A stretch of DNA of 64,000 nucleotides from Lachnospiraceae bacterium (GCA_910575035.1 CAJTDL010000022.1:21290-85289); one strand, 5' to 3'. Numbered from the stretch's first letter, positions 1-8,855 are shown. The notes: generated by a model from the sequence alone, not told the origin. Program-made: numbers and translations.

Positions 1-105
1 GAAAATCCGGAGGATAACAAGACAGAGGAGAACAAGCCGGAGGGAGGCGGCGGAGAGCCGCTGGCTCCAGAGAATCCGGAAGGCGGAGAAGGCGCGGAAG
101 GGTAA
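1..105 (+). CDS. C-terminal tail of a Glu/Pro/Gly-rich protein (partial)
   Basis: Frame 1 is open from the window edge to a TAA at 103-105 and gives 34 residues dominated by Glu, Pro, Gly and Asn, with repeated ENPE/GGEG patterns. Such low-complexity acidic tails occur at the ends of surface or cell-envelope proteins, but no domain is present, so the function cannot be named. The start lies outside the window. It reads in the same direction as the next gene and is followed by a stem-loop at 202-251. Confidence 0.5.
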   Translation, partial: ENPEDNKTEENKPEGGGGEPLAPENPEGGEGAEG

Positions 106-201
106 GGTGCGGTTGGTTTTCCCCAGTAAGTTGATCTGGGACAATGCAAAAATGAAAGTATAGCGGAGAGTGGCTTTTCAGGTTGATAGTTTAATCCATG
201 A

Positions 202-251
202 AAACTGCCAAGGAATGACTTAGAGAAGTGGGAGTTGTTTCTTGGCAGTTT
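202..251 (+). terminator. Stem-loop after the partial first gene
   Basis: AAACTGCCAAG (202-212) pairs exactly with CTTGGCAGTTT (241-251) across a 28-base loop, followed by CTTCTT. This probably terminates the upstream gene. The rest of 106-370 holds only short GC-rich inverted repeats around 270-320 (for example GCCCTGGGAGGGC) and no gene that I can see. Confidence 0.45.
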
Positions 252-370
252 CTTCTTACGTAAGTGTATCCCCGCCCTGGGAGGGCATGTATTACGGGGC
301 GCCCTAGAGGGTGTAATTTTATCAGCGCATTAGATTAGCAGGAAAAAGGAATCGCAGGAGGAATGTCAGA

Positions 371-1354
371 ATGAAGGTTGGGAAGGTGCCGGAGAGCATA
401 TTGAAACGGTCTGTGCTGCGTCAGATACATACCAGGAGAGAAGAAGTCCGAATGGGAGCTGGCGTGGGGGAAGATTGTGCGGCTGTAAAGCTGGCAGAGG
501 ATGAGGTGTTTGTGGTTTCTACGGATCCGATTACAGGGACGGCAGCGGATATTGGGCGCCTTTCCATGCATATCACAATGAACGACCTGGCTTCCTCTGG
601 GGCAGAGCCGGTTGGGGTGATGCTTACAGTCCTGCTTCCTGAGGGCAGTGAGGAAGCAGATTTGAAAAAGATCATGGGGCAGGTGGAAGAGGTTTGCGCA
701 GAATGCCAGGTGCAGATAATGGGTGGGCATACGGAAGTGACCCGGGCGGTTTGCCAGCCGCTGATTAATGTGTGCGGGGTTGGGAAGGCGAAGGAAGGGA
801 AGCTGGTGACTACTTCTGGGGCAAAGCCTGGAGATGATATCCTGGCTACCAAATGGATTGGGCTGGAGGGCACATCTATTTTAGCAAAAGAGAAGGCGGA
901 GGAGCTTTTGGGGCATTACCCAGATTGGTTTGTGGAAAAGGCGCAGGGGTTTGACCAATATCTGTCAGTACTTCCGGAAGCGGAAGCAGCGGTGCAGGCC
1001 GGGGTCAGCGCCATGCATGATGTGACAGAAGGAGGGATTTTCGGGGCTCTTTGGGAAATGGCGGAGAGTTCTGGGATTGGGCTGGAGATTGACTGGAAGA
1101 AAATACCAGTAAAGCAGGAAACCATTGAGGTCTGCGAGTTTTTTCAGATTAATCCTTATGAGCTGATTTCCAGTGGGTGTATGCTGATAGCGGCTCCAGA
1201 TGGGAATCAGGTGGCGTGGGAGCTGGAAAGGAGGGGGATCCATGCAGTGGTCATTGGGAAAGCAACGGAAGGGAATGACCGATTACTGTGGAATGGAGAG
1301 GAGAAACGGTTTTTAGAGCCGCCAAAGGCGGATGAATTGTATAAGGTTTTGTAA
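371..1354 (+). CDS. AIR synthase-related (HypE/PurM-like) protein
   Basis: A 327-residue protein of the PurM/AIR-synthase fold (PurM, SelD, ThiL, HypE), whose members bind ATP and usually activate a carboxyl, amide or phosphate group. The N-terminal half has the GAGVGEDCAAV and STDPITG segments and the MNDLASSGAEP motif typical of the nucleotide-binding half. The C-terminal half has SAMHDVTEGGIFGAL, the family's glycine-rich AIRS_C signature. It lacks the Cys/Sec active site of SelD and there are no hydrogenase genes nearby, so a HypE role is not supported by context. Start: ATG with GCAGGAGG nine bases upstream. It is probably co-transcribed with the Lrp regulator and aminotransferase that follow. 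The substrate is unknown. Confidence 0.75.
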   Translation: MKVGKVPESILKRSVLRQIHTRREEVRMGAGVGEDCAAVKLAEDEVFVVSTDPITGTAADIGRLSMHITMNDLASSGAEPVGVMLTVLLPEGSEEADLKKIMGQVEEVCAECQVQIMGGHTEVTRAVCQPLINVCGVGKAKEGKLVTTSGAKPGDDILATKWIGLEGTSILAKEKAEELLGHYPDWFVEKAQGFDQYLSVLPEAEAAVQAGVSAMHDVTEGGIFGALWEMAESSGIGLEIDWKKIPVKQETIEVCEFFQINPYELISSGCMLIAAPDGNQVAWELERRGIHAVVIGKATEGNDRLLWNGEEKRFLEPPKADELYKVL

Positions 1355-1480
1355 AAAAGCGGAAAATGTGATAAGATAAGCTATATTTGTATTGCCGAAG
1401 GTGGTTTTGAATGGATTTTGGCATATAGTTATATAAGGCGGAACCGTTCGCTATATTTTAAGGACAAGGAGGCAGCGCCA

Positions 1481-1969
1481 ATGGAAATGCGAGAGAAAAT
1501 TTTGACGTTTATTGAAAAAAACAGCCGGGTGGATTTAAAGGATCTTGCTGTGATGCTTGGCACAGAAGAGGCCGTTGTGGCAAATGAGCTGGCAGCTATG
1601 GAGGAAGAGCATATTATCTGTGGCTACCATACATTGATTGACTGGGAAAAGACCAGCTTGGAGAAGGTGAATGCCCTGATTGAGGTGCGGGTGACGCCCC
1701 AGCGCGGCAGGGGGTTTGACAGTGTGGCAGAGCATATTTATAATTATCCAGAGGTGAATGCAGTGTATCTGATCTCTGGAGGCTATGACCTGTTGGTTAC
1801 ATTGGAAGGGAAGACTTTGCGCGAAGTGGCGCAGTTTGTTTCGGATAAATTGTCCACACTGGATTCTGTGCTGAGTACCAAGACAAATTTTATCTTGAAA
1901 AAGTACAAGGACCATGGGACGATCATTGCAAAGCCGAAGGAAGATGAAAGGATGTTGGTGAGCTTATGA
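1481..1969 (+). CDS. Lrp/AsnC family transcriptional regulator
   Basis: A 162-residue regulator. An N-terminal winged helix-turn-helix (about residues 1-60, MREKILTFIEKNSRVDLKDLA) is followed by an Lrp-type ligand-sensing alpha/beta sandwich (about 70-145, with VNAVYLISGGYDLLV). The family senses amino acids and controls their metabolism. I chose ATG 1481 because AAGGAGG lies just upstream; the frame is open further back to 1418 but those starts have no good ribosome binding site. Its stop overlaps the start of the aminotransferase by four bases (ATGA), which implies translational coupling and suggests that it controls that gene or senses its substrate. Confidence 0.85.
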   Translation: MEMREKILTFIEKNSRVDLKDLAVMLGTEEAVVANELAAMEEEHIICGYHTLIDWEKTSLEKVNALIEVRVTPQRGRGFDSVAEHIYNYPEVNAVYLISGGYDLLVTLEGKTLREVAQFVSDKLSTLDSVLSTKTNFILKKYKDHGTIIAKPKEDERMLVSL

Positions 1970-3144
1970 GAAATCCATTGTCCAGCCGTATTGTGGAGAT
2001 TCCTTTTTCTGGGATTCGGAAATTCTTTGATATTGCAGCAGAAATGACGGATGTGATCTCTCTTGGCGTGGGGGAGCCGGATTTTGATACGCCCTGGCAT
2101 ATCCGCGATGAAGGGATTTATTCCCTGGAAAAAGGGCATACGGCTTATACTTCCAATGCAGGGCTCAAGGAATTGAAGATAGAGATTGCAAAATATTTGG
2201 AGCGGAGGTTTCAGGTAGCTTATGATTTTGACAAGGAGATGCTGATTACAGTAGGCGGCAGCGAGGCCATTGACCTTGCTATGCGGGCCATGCTGGATCC
2301 AGGGGATGAGGTGCTGATCCCGCAGCCCAGCTATGTTTCTTATGTGCCTTGTGCTACCCTGGCAAATGGGGTTCCTGTGATCATTAATCTGAAGGAAGAA
2401 AATGATTTCCGGTTGACAGCCCAGGAGCTGGAGGATGCCATTACGCCTAAGACGAAGATTTTGGTGCTTCCGTTCCCCAATAATCCCACAGGGGCAATTA
2501 TGGAACGGGAGGATCTGGAGGCGATTGCCAGGGTGGTGATCCAGCATGATTTGTTTGTGGTCAGTGATGAGATTTATGCAGAGCTTACATATCTGGAAGG
2601 CAAAAGCCATGTGACCATTGCTTCCCTTCCAGGGATGCGGGAGCGCACGGTTCTGATCAATGGGTTTTCAAAAGCTTATTCTATGACGGGCTGGCGGCTG
2701 GGGTATGCCTGTGCGCCAGAGGCGATCATGGAGCAGATGCTGAAAATCCATCAGTATGCCATTATGTGCGCGCCCACGACCAGCCAGCATGCAGCTGTGG
2801 AGGCTGTGCGCAACGGTGACAGGGATGTGGAGGAGATGCGGGATGAGTATAATGGGAGAAGGCGCTATGTGATGAAGCGGTTCCGGGATATGGGGCTGCA
2901 GTGCTTTGAGCCGTTTGGGGCGTTCTATATGTTTCCCTGCATTCAGGAATTTGGGCTGTCCTCGGATGATTTTGCTACCCAGATGCTCCAGGAGGAGAAA
3001 GTGGTAGTTGTGCCAGGGACAGCTTTTGGGGATTGCGGCGAAGGGTTTTTGCGGATTTCCTATGCGTATTCTTTGGAGAGCCTGAAGGAGGCCTTAGACC
3101 GGATGGAGCATTTTATCCAGAGGGTGCGGGCATCGAAAGGGTAA
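1966..3144 (+). CDS. PLP-dependent aminotransferase, class I/II (PatA-like)
   Basis: A 392-residue fold-type I aminotransferase. The substrate-arm start SGIRKFFDIA, the GGSEAIDLA cofactor segment (about 97-105), PNNPTG (about 171-176), the SDEIYAELTY Asp/Tyr pair (about 200-209), the PLP lysine in FSKAYSMTGWRLGY (K236) and the carboxylate-binding arginine in FLRISYAYS are all present. From memory the sequence resembles Bacillus PatA, which acts on diaminopimelate precursors or aromatic amino acids; the substrate cannot be fixed from sequence. The ATGA overlap with the upstream Lrp regulator ties the two together. Confidence 0.88.
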   Translation: MRNPLSSRIVEIPFSGIRKFFDIAAEMTDVISLGVGEPDFDTPWHIRDEGIYSLEKGHTAYTSNAGLKELKIEIAKYLERRFQVAYDFDKEMLITVGGSEAIDLAMRAMLDPGDEVLIPQPSYVSYVPCATLANGVPVIINLKEENDFRLTAQELEDAITPKTKILVLPFPNNPTGAIMEREDLEAIARVVIQHDLFVVSDEIYAELTYLEGKSHVTIASLPGMRERTVLINGFSKAYSMTGWRLGYACAPEAIMEQMLKIHQYAIMCAPTTSQHAAVEAVRNGDRDVEEMRDEYNGRRRYVMKRFRDMGLQCFEPFGAFYMFPCIQEFGLSSDDFATQMLQEEKVVVVPGTAFGDCGEGFLRISYAYSLESLKEALDRMEHFIQRVRASKG

Positions 3145-3243
3145 GGGATGGGAAATCCTGGTTTTCAGATGTTTTGGGCTTTGAGGGAAATGATAGCGGA
3201 AATGGGGTTTCTGTAGATAGAAGGGAAAAGGCAGGGAAAAGCA

Positions 3244-3750
3244 ATGGCGAGGTTTCATATTGTGCTTTTTGAGCCGGAGATTCCGGCGAATACGGGGAAT
3301 ATTGGGCGTACTTGTGTGGCCACGGGGGCGAGCCTTCATCTGATCGAGCCGCTGGGTTTTTCTTTGAGTGAGAAGGCAATTCAGCGGGCGGGGATGGATT
3401 ATTGGAAGGATCTGGATGTGAGGAGGTATATTAATTGGCAGGATTTTCAGGAGAAGAATCCGGGGGCGAAGGTTTATATGGCGTCTACAAAGGCCAGGCA
3501 GGTGTATACGGAGGTGCATTATGAGCCAGATTGCTATATTATGTTTGGCAAGGAGAGCGGCGGGATTCCAGAAGAAATCTTAAAAGGGCATCCCCAGGAT
3601 TGTGTGCGGATACCAATGCTGGGAGAAACCCGTTCTTTGAATTTGTCCAATTCTGTTGCGATTGTGCTGTATGAGGCGCTGCGGCAGAATCAGTTTGCAG
3701 GGATGAATTTGGAGGGGCAGCTGCATCGGCTGCACTGGGATTATGCATAA
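3244..3750 (+). CDS. trmL: tRNA (cytidine/uridine-34 2'-O)-methyltransferase TrmL
   Basis: A 168-residue minimal SPOUT (trefoil-knot) methyltransferase that 2'-O-methylates the wobble base of tRNA-Leu isoacceptors with S-adenosylmethionine. The N-terminus HIVLFEPEIPANTGNIGR is the family hallmark. The knot is formed by MFGKESGGIPEEIL and IPMLGETRSLNLSNSVAI near the C-terminus. Length is normal for TrmL. A purine-rich ribosome binding site (AAGGCAGGGAAAAGC) precedes the ATG. It is followed by a short spacer with repeated GGGATTATGCATAAG and then the ECF transporter genes. Confidence 0.92.
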   Translation: MARFHIVLFEPEIPANTGNIGRTCVATGASLHLIEPLGFSLSEKAIQRAGMDYWKDLDVRRYINWQDFQEKNPGAKVYMASTKARQVYTEVHYEPDCYIMFGKESGGIPEEILKGHPQDCVRIPMLGETRSLNLSNSVAIVLYEALRQNQFAGMNLEGQLHRLHWDYA

Positions 3751-3893
3751 GAGTAGCTGTACCGTCTGCGCTGGGATTATGCATAAGTGCAGCCATAATA
3801 TATGGTATTAAAAAGAGTGGTACAGTGATAGTTATTGGAACATATATTGGGAGTAATGCAAAGAGGTAAGTTTTTTGGACAAAAGGGTGTATT

Positions 3894-4754
3894 ATGAATT
3901 TTATTAAAGCGCGGAAACTGAAATTTGAATATATCAGGCGGGATGAAGAGGGGAATGTGGAAGGGCTTCTGACGGCGCTGGACAGTGTGGATCTGGATGT
4001 GCGGCAAGGGGAGTTTGTGGCGATTCTGGGGCATAATGGCTCTGGGAAATCCACCCTTGCCAAGCATTTGAATATGCTTTTGCAGGCAGAAGAGGGGACG
4101 CTGTGGGTGGATGGGAAGGACGCCATGGATGGGGGGAATGTCTGGGATATCCGTAAGTCCACAGGCATGGTATTCCAGAACCCGGATAACCAGATCGTTG
4201 CCAGCGTGGTGGAGGAGGATGTGGCATTTGGGCCGGAAAATCTAGGCATTCCCACAGGGGAGATTTGGAAGCGTGTGGAAAACAGCCTGCAGTCTGTGGG
4301 CATGGTGCGTTACCGCAGCCATTCCCCCAATAAGCTTTCTGGCGGACAGAAGCAGAGGGTTGCCATTGCCGGGGTCATGGCCATGGAGCCGAAATGCATT
4401 GTGCTGGATGAGCCGACGGCCATGCTGGATCCCAATGGAAGGAGGGAAGTGCTGGAGGCAGTACAGGCGCTGAACCGGGAAAAAGAGGTTACCTTGATTT
4501 TGATCACCCACTATATGGAAGAGGTAGTTCAGGCAGATAAAGTCTATGTGATGGACAGCGGGAAAGTGGTGATGCAGGGGACGCCCCGGGAAATTTTTTC
4601 CCAGGTGGACAGGCTAAAAAAGTATCGGCTGGATGTGCCCCAGGCCACCCTTTTAGCCTATGAACTGCGTAAGGCGGGGATGGATCTGCCAGAAGGGATA
4701 TTGACCTGGCAGGAATTGGCGGAGGCATTGTGCAGCCAATATCAGGCAAGATAG
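3894..4754 (+). CDS. ecfA1: Energy-coupling factor transporter ATPase EcfA1
   Basis: A 286-residue ABC ATPase, one of the two nucleotide-binding subunits of the ECF core that powers uptake of vitamins or transition metals by separate S components. Walker A GHNGSGKST (46-54), the Q-loop in MVFQNPDNQIVAS (the QNPDNQ form typical of EcfA1), signature LSGGQKQR and Walker B CIVLDEPTAMLDP are all intact, with the ECF-specific C-terminal domain after about residue 220. It begins a three-gene set with ecfA2 and ecfT. No S component is encoded here, as expected for a shared (group II) ECF module. Confidence 0.93.
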   Translation: MNFIKARKLKFEYIRRDEEGNVEGLLTALDSVDLDVRQGEFVAILGHNGSGKSTLAKHLNMLLQAEEGTLWVDGKDAMDGGNVWDIRKSTGMVFQNPDNQIVASVVEEDVAFGPENLGIPTGEIWKRVENSLQSVGMVRYRSHSPNKLSGGQKQRVAIAGVMAMEPKCIVLDEPTAMLDPNGRREVLEAVQALNREKEVTLILITHYMEEVVQADKVYVMDSGKVVMQGTPREIFSQVDRLKKYRLDVPQATLLAYELRKAGMDLPEGILTWQELAEALCSQYQAR

Positions 4755-4782
4755 GAAACTAGGAGCCGCATAGGTAGAAAAA

Positions 4783-5667
4783 ATGATGTTAATGATATTA
4801 GACCATGTGAATTATATATACAGTGAAAAAACAGCATATGAGATCCAGGCGCTGAAGGATATCAATCTGAAAATTGAGGATGGGGAATTTATCGGGCTGA
4901 TTGGGCATACTGGTTCTGGAAAATCCACATTGATCCAGCATTTGAATGGCCTGCTGCGGGCTACGTCTGGCAGCATCTATTTTCAGGGGCAGGATATTTA
5001 TGATGAGGGCTACAACCGTAAGGAACTGCGCGGAAAGGTGGGGCTGGTATTTCAGTATCCGGAGCACCAGCTTTTTGAGACAACGGTTTTTGCAGATGTC
5101 TGCTTTGGGCCAAAAAATCAGGGCCTTTCTGAGAAGGACGCCCAGATGCGGGCATATACGGCATTGCATGAGGTGGGGCTGCCAGAAGAATATTGGTATC
5201 ATTCGCCTTTTGAATTGTCCGGCGGGCAGAAACGCCGTGCCGCCATTGCCGGGGTGCTTGCCATGAAGCCAGAGGTGCTGGTGCTGGACGAGCCAACTGC
5301 TGGATTGGATCCCAAGGGACGGGATGAGATTTTGGATCAGGTGGCGGCGCTGCATCAGAGCACGGGGATGGCAGTGATTTTAGTATCCCACAGCATGGAG
5401 GATGTGGCAAAGTATGTAGGCAGGCTCCTTGTGATGAGCCAGGGAAGCATCTTGCTGGATGGTACGCCCCGGGAAGTATTCCGCCATTACCAGGAGTTGG
5501 AGGCAATAGGCCTTGCAGCCCCCCAGGTCACTTATCTGATGCACGAGCTGGCACAGAAGGGGCTTGCTGTGGATCCAGACGCCACTACCCTGGGTGAGGC
5601 AAAAGATTCTATTTTGCAGGCATTTGGGAAAAGGCAAAGAAGGAATAGGCAGGAAAATTATGATTAG
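4783..5667 (+). CDS. ecfA2: Energy-coupling factor transporter ATPase EcfA2
   Basis: A 294-residue second ATPase of the ECF core. Walker A GHTGSGKST (41-49), LVFQYPEHQLFE (the QYPEHQ form that separates EcfA2 from EcfA1), signature LSGGQKRR and Walker B VLVLDEPTAGLDP are complete. EcfA1 and EcfA2 form the asymmetric ATPase pair that drives the EcfT scaffold. The gene begins 28 bases after ecfA1, and its last codons overlap the start of ecfT. The MMLMI start is ambiguous between two nearby ATGs. Confidence 0.93.
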   Translation: MMLMILDHVNYIYSEKTAYEIQALKDINLKIEDGEFIGLIGHTGSGKSTLIQHLNGLLRATSGSIYFQGQDIYDEGYNRKELRGKVGLVFQYPEHQLFETTVFADVCFGPKNQGLSEKDAQMRAYTALHEVGLPEEYWYHSPFELSGGQKRRAAIAGVLAMKPEVLVLDEPTAGLDPKGRDEILDQVAALHQSTGMAVILVSHSMEDVAKYVGRLLVMSQGSILLDGTPREVFRHYQELEAIGLAAPQVTYLMHELAQKGLAVDPDATTLGEAKDSILQAFGKRQRRNRQENYD

Positions 5668-6460
5668 AGATATTACAATTGGGCAATATTACCCAGCAGA
5701 TTCTGTGATACATCGGTTAGATCCCAGGGTAAAATTAATGGCGGTGGCCTGCTACCTGGTGTCCCTGTTCCTTTTTCGGAATGTGGCAGGGCTTGTGGCA
5801 GTAACTTTGGGGCTGGCAGGGATAATACGGATATCCAAGGTGCCTTTTCGGTATATGGTAAAGGGGCTGAAAGCAATCCTGGTTATTTTAGTGCTCAGCA
5901 CATTGTTTCAGCTATTTTTAACGCCTGGGGAAACGCTGGTGCAGATCTGGAAGCTGAAGGTCAGCTATGAAGGGGCGCGGAATGCAGGTTTTATGATTAT
6001 TCGCCTGACATATTTGATCTTAGGCAGTTCTTTGCTGACATTGACGACTACGCCGAACCAGCTGACGGATGGCATGGAAAAGGCGTTAAGGCCGCTGGGG
6101 AAGCTGCATGTGCCGGTGCATGAGGTTACAATGATGATGTCGATTGCGCTGCGGTTTATTCCTATTTTAATAGAAGAAACGGATAAAATTATGAAGGCAC
6201 AGCTTGCCCGGGGAGCGGATTTTGAGAGTGGGAATTTGGTTAAGAAGGCGAAGTCTATGCTGCCGTTGCTGATTCCGCTGTTTGTATCTGCTTTTCGGAG
6301 GGCAAATGACCTGGCAATGGCTATGGAGGCAAGATGTTATCGGGGGGGAGTGGGGAGGACGAAGATGAAGCCATTGAGTTACCATCGGAGGGATGGGGTG
6401 GCTTATTTGGTGATTGGGGCGTATTTTTTAGGGGTTCTTTTATTGAGGAAGGTTTCATGA
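5660..6460 (+). CDS. ecfT: Energy-coupling factor transmembrane scaffold EcfT
   Basis: A 266-residue integral membrane protein with about five hydrophobic segments (for example VACYLVSLFLF, LVILVLSTLFQLFL, MIIRLTYLILGSSLL). The cytoplasmic coupling helices carry the family Ala-Arg-Gly motif, seen here in KAQLARGADFES, plus a second one in AMAMEARCYRGG; these contact EcfA1 and EcfA2. I chose ATG 5660 because it overlaps the ecfA2 stop and starts MIRDITIGQYYPADSVIHRLDPR, the usual EcfT N-terminus. The stop overlaps the truA start as ATGA. Confidence 0.9.
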   Translation: MIRDITIGQYYPADSVIHRLDPRVKLMAVACYLVSLFLFRNVAGLVAVTLGLAGIIRISKVPFRYMVKGLKAILVILVLSTLFQLFLTPGETLVQIWKLKVSYEGARNAGFMIIRLTYLILGSSLLTLTTTPNQLTDGMEKALRPLGKLHVPVHEVTMMMSIALRFIPILIEETDKIMKAQLARGADFESGNLVKKAKSMLPLLIPLFVSAFRRANDLAMAMEARCYRGGVGRTKMKPLSYHRRDGVAYLVIGAYFLGVLLLRKVS

Positions 6461-7200
6461 TGAGAAGGATAAAACTTGTAGTAGCTTATGAAGGCACGAA
6501 TTACTGTGGATGGCAGGTTCAGCCCAGCGTTATTACCGTAGAGGAGGTTTTGAATAATGCCCTTTACCATCTTCTCGGTGAAGATATTCAGGTGATAGGC
6601 GCCAGCAGGACAGATTCTGGGGTGCATTCTTTGGGAAATGTGGCGGTTTTTGACACAAATACACGGATTCCTCCAGAGAAAATCTGTTATGCTTTAAACC
6701 AGCGTTTGCCGGAGGATATTGTGGTGCAAAGTTCCTGCGAAGTGCCGGCGGATTTCCATCCCCGCCGCTGCTATAGTGAGAAAACATACGAATACCGCAT
6801 TTTAAACCGAAAAATACCCATACCTACGCTGCGCCGGGATACGTATTTTTATTATCGGCATTTGGATATAGAGAAAATGCAGCAGGCAGCAGGGTATTTG
6901 GAAGGCAAACATGATTTTAAAAGTTTCTGTTCCATAAAAACCAGTATGGAGGATACGGTGCGGGAAATTTTGTCCTGCACGGTAAAAAAGTCACAGGAAG
7001 ATATTGTTGCTATCCGTATTACAGGAACTGGTTTTTTATATAATATGGTAAGGATTATAGCAGGCACATTGATTTTGGCAGGTATAGGGGAAATCGAGCC
7101 AGAGGACATGCGGGAAATCCTTCAGAAGCGTGACCGAAGCGCAGCAGGGCCTACCGCTCCTGCCCATGGGCTGACGATGATAGGGATCCAATATTGTTGA
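6457..7200 (+). CDS. truA: tRNA pseudouridine(38-40) synthase TruA
   Basis: A 247-residue enzyme that converts uridines 38-40 of the tRNA anticodon arm to pseudouridine. The catalytic aspartate lies in GASRTDSGVHSLGNV (D53). KTYEYRI and FLYNMVRIIAGTL are further TruA motifs. It is translationally coupled to ecfT (ATGATGA overlap). In Firmicutes truA follows the ecf genes, usually before rplM-rpsI; here those ribosomal genes are missing and a MATE gene follows. Confidence 0.93.
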   Translation: MMRRIKLVVAYEGTNYCGWQVQPSVITVEEVLNNALYHLLGEDIQVIGASRTDSGVHSLGNVAVFDTNTRIPPEKICYALNQRLPEDIVVQSSCEVPADFHPRRCYSEKTYEYRILNRKIPIPTLRRDTYFYYRHLDIEKMQQAAGYLEGKHDFKSFCSIKTSMEDTVREILSCTVKKSQEDIVAIRITGTGFLYNMVRIIAGTLILAGIGEIEPEDMREILQKRDRSAAGPTAPAHGLTMIGIQYC

Positions 7201-7279
7201 ACAATATCCGAATAGATGGATTGTTGTTGAAAATCCAGAATTAACAGACACGAATCTTACCCATCAAAAGGAGGTGCCT

Positions 7280-8647
7280 ATGCCTAAAGTAAAAAAAACA
7301 ACAGATTTATCCAAAGACCCCTTGGGAAAACTGCTTTTAAAGCTGGCTCTACCGGCGATCCTGGCGCAGGTAGTCAATATGCTTTACAATATTGTGGATC
7401 GTATATATATTGGCCATATTCAGGATACAGGGGCAATTGCCCTGACAGGTATTGGCTTATGCCTGCCTGTTATTTTTATTATTATGGCATTCAGCGCATT
7501 GGCAGGAACAGGCGGCGCTCCCCGCGCGGCAATCTACATGGGCAAAAAAGATTTGGACAGCGCCAATAAGACATTGGGTTCCTGCGTCCTTATGCTGGCA
7601 GGCATATCCATTTTTCTTACGGTTTTCTTCCTCTTTTTTGGAAAGCAGCTCCTATTCCTGTTTGGAGCCAGCAGCCAGACAATTGCCTATGCCTGGGGGT
7701 ATTTGCGCATTTATATCTGTGGGACAGTATTTGTTATGTTTTCTGTGGGCTTAAACAGCTTTATCACTACCCAAGGGTTTTCCCTGGTGGGCATGGGGAC
7801 TATTTTGATTGGCGCGTTGGCGAATATTATCCTGGATCCCATTTTCATCTTTGGGTTTCATATGGGCGTGTCTGGCGCAGCCTTAGCGACGGTTCTTTCA
7901 CAGGCGATTTCTGCCCTGTGGGTTTTGAGGTTCTTGTGTGGGAAAAAGACGGAATTGAAGATACGCCAGAAGCATCTGCAGTTCAAGAAAGAATATGTAC
8001 TGCCAGTCCTGGCATTGGGGGTTTCGCCTTTTGTTATGCAGGGGACGGAGAGCCTGATCACTATTTCTTATAATACATCCCTCTATAAATATGGCGGTGA
8101 CCTGGCGGTGTCTTCCCTTACGATTTTAAACAGTGTGATGCAGATGATCTTTCTGCCCTTAAGCGGCCTGACCCAGGGAGCACAGCCTATTATCAGCTAT
8201 AATTATGGCGCTGGGGATGACAGTCGGGTAAAAAACACCTTTCGGCTTCTGATTGGCTGTAGCCTTGCTTTTGTGGTGGCGGCTTGGGGGACAGTCATGC
8301 TCTTTCCAGGGGTGTTTGTCAGAATCTTCAACAGCAGCTCACAGGAATTGTATGAAATGGCAAGCTGGGCTATGCGGATTTATCTAGCAGGCTTTTTCAG
8401 CATGGGAGCGCAGATTGCCTGCCAGCAGACATTTCTTGCCCTGGGGCAGGCAAAAGTGTCTCTGTTCTTTGCCTGTTTCCGAAAGCTGATACTGATGATA
8501 CCCCTGATCTTTATTTTGCCAGTGTTTTTCGAGGATAAATTGATGGCGGTATTTTTAGCGGAAGCAGTGTCAGACTTTGTGGCGGCTTCTGCTACCACCA
8601 TCACCTTTTTGATCCTGTTTCCTAAGATTTTGAAAAAGGGGCGTTAA
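7280..8647 (+). CDS. MATE family multidrug/toxin efflux transporter
   Basis: A 455-residue membrane protein with about 12 hydrophobic helices in two repeats. The N-terminus is typical of Firmicute MATE pumps (LGKLLLKLALPAILAQVVNMLYNIVDRIYIGH). GVSPFVMQGTESLITISYN opens the second half and LSGLTQGAQPIISYNYGA matches the conserved helix-8 region. It exports cationic drugs or metabolites by Na+ or H+ antiport. ATG 7280 is preceded by AAAGGAGGTG at ideal spacing; an in-frame GTG at 7274 lies within that Shine-Dalgarno and is not the start. Substrate unknown. Confidence 0.88.
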   Translation: MPKVKKTTDLSKDPLGKLLLKLALPAILAQVVNMLYNIVDRIYIGHIQDTGAIALTGIGLCLPVIFIIMAFSALAGTGGAPRAAIYMGKKDLDSANKTLGSCVLMLAGISIFLTVFFLFFGKQLLFLFGASSQTIAYAWGYLRIYICGTVFVMFSVGLNSFITTQGFSLVGMGTILIGALANIILDPIFIFGFHMGVSGAALATVLSQAISALWVLRFLCGKKTELKIRQKHLQFKKEYVLPVLALGVSPFVMQGTESLITISYNTSLYKYGGDLAVSSLTILNSVMQMIFLPLSGLTQGAQPIISYNYGAGDDSRVKNTFRLLIGCSLAFVVAAWGTVMLFPGVFVRIFNSSSQELYEMASWAMRIYLAGFFSMGAQIACQQTFLALGQAKVSLFFACFRKLILMIPLIFILPVFFEDKLMAVFLAEAVSDFVAASATTITFLILFPKILKKGR

Positions 8648-8674
8648 GGAACTGGAAGAATTGAAAGCGGAATG

Positions 8675-8819
8675 GTTACTATTCATGGCTCAGGAATGCG
8701 CTGAACTGCGCATTCCGTGAGAACATGATTCAGGAGTGAGGGGCGATTTTTGCGCAGCAAAACTTTAAATATCGCCCCGAATTGTTGCTATGAGCGGCTC
8801 CCAGGCCGTGAATAGTAAC
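8675..8819. repeat. 145-bp palindromic miniature element (copy A) with 8-bp target duplication
   Basis: Non-coding element bounded by GTTACTATTCATGGC and, inverted, GCCGTGAATAGTAAC. It contains internal hairpins: GGAATGCGC/GCGCATTCC, GGGGCGAT.../...ATCGCCCC, and a short one near GCGGC/GGCCG. The 8 bases on each side are identical: GCGGAATG at 8667-8674 and 8820-8827. This is the mark of transposition of a MITE-like element. Other copies lie at 22422, 48727 and 48870. Confidence 0.85.
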
Positions 8820-8847
8820 GCGGAATGCAAAGAGTCATGCATTCCGC
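8820..8847. terminator. Stem-loop split by the miniature element
   Basis: GCGGAATGC (8820-8828) pairs with GCATTCCGC (8839-8847). It sits between the converging MATE gene and the YheO-type regulator gene, so it probably served as a bidirectional terminator. The miniature element copied its left arm (GCGGAATG), which now also lies at 8667-8674. Confidence 0.5.
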
Positions 8848-8855
8848 TATCCCCC

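Noticed and set aside
371..1354. Naming the AIR-synthase-like protein HypE or SelD
   Set aside because: No hydrogenase or selenium genes nearby and the SelD active-site Cys/Sec is absent, so only the family is given.
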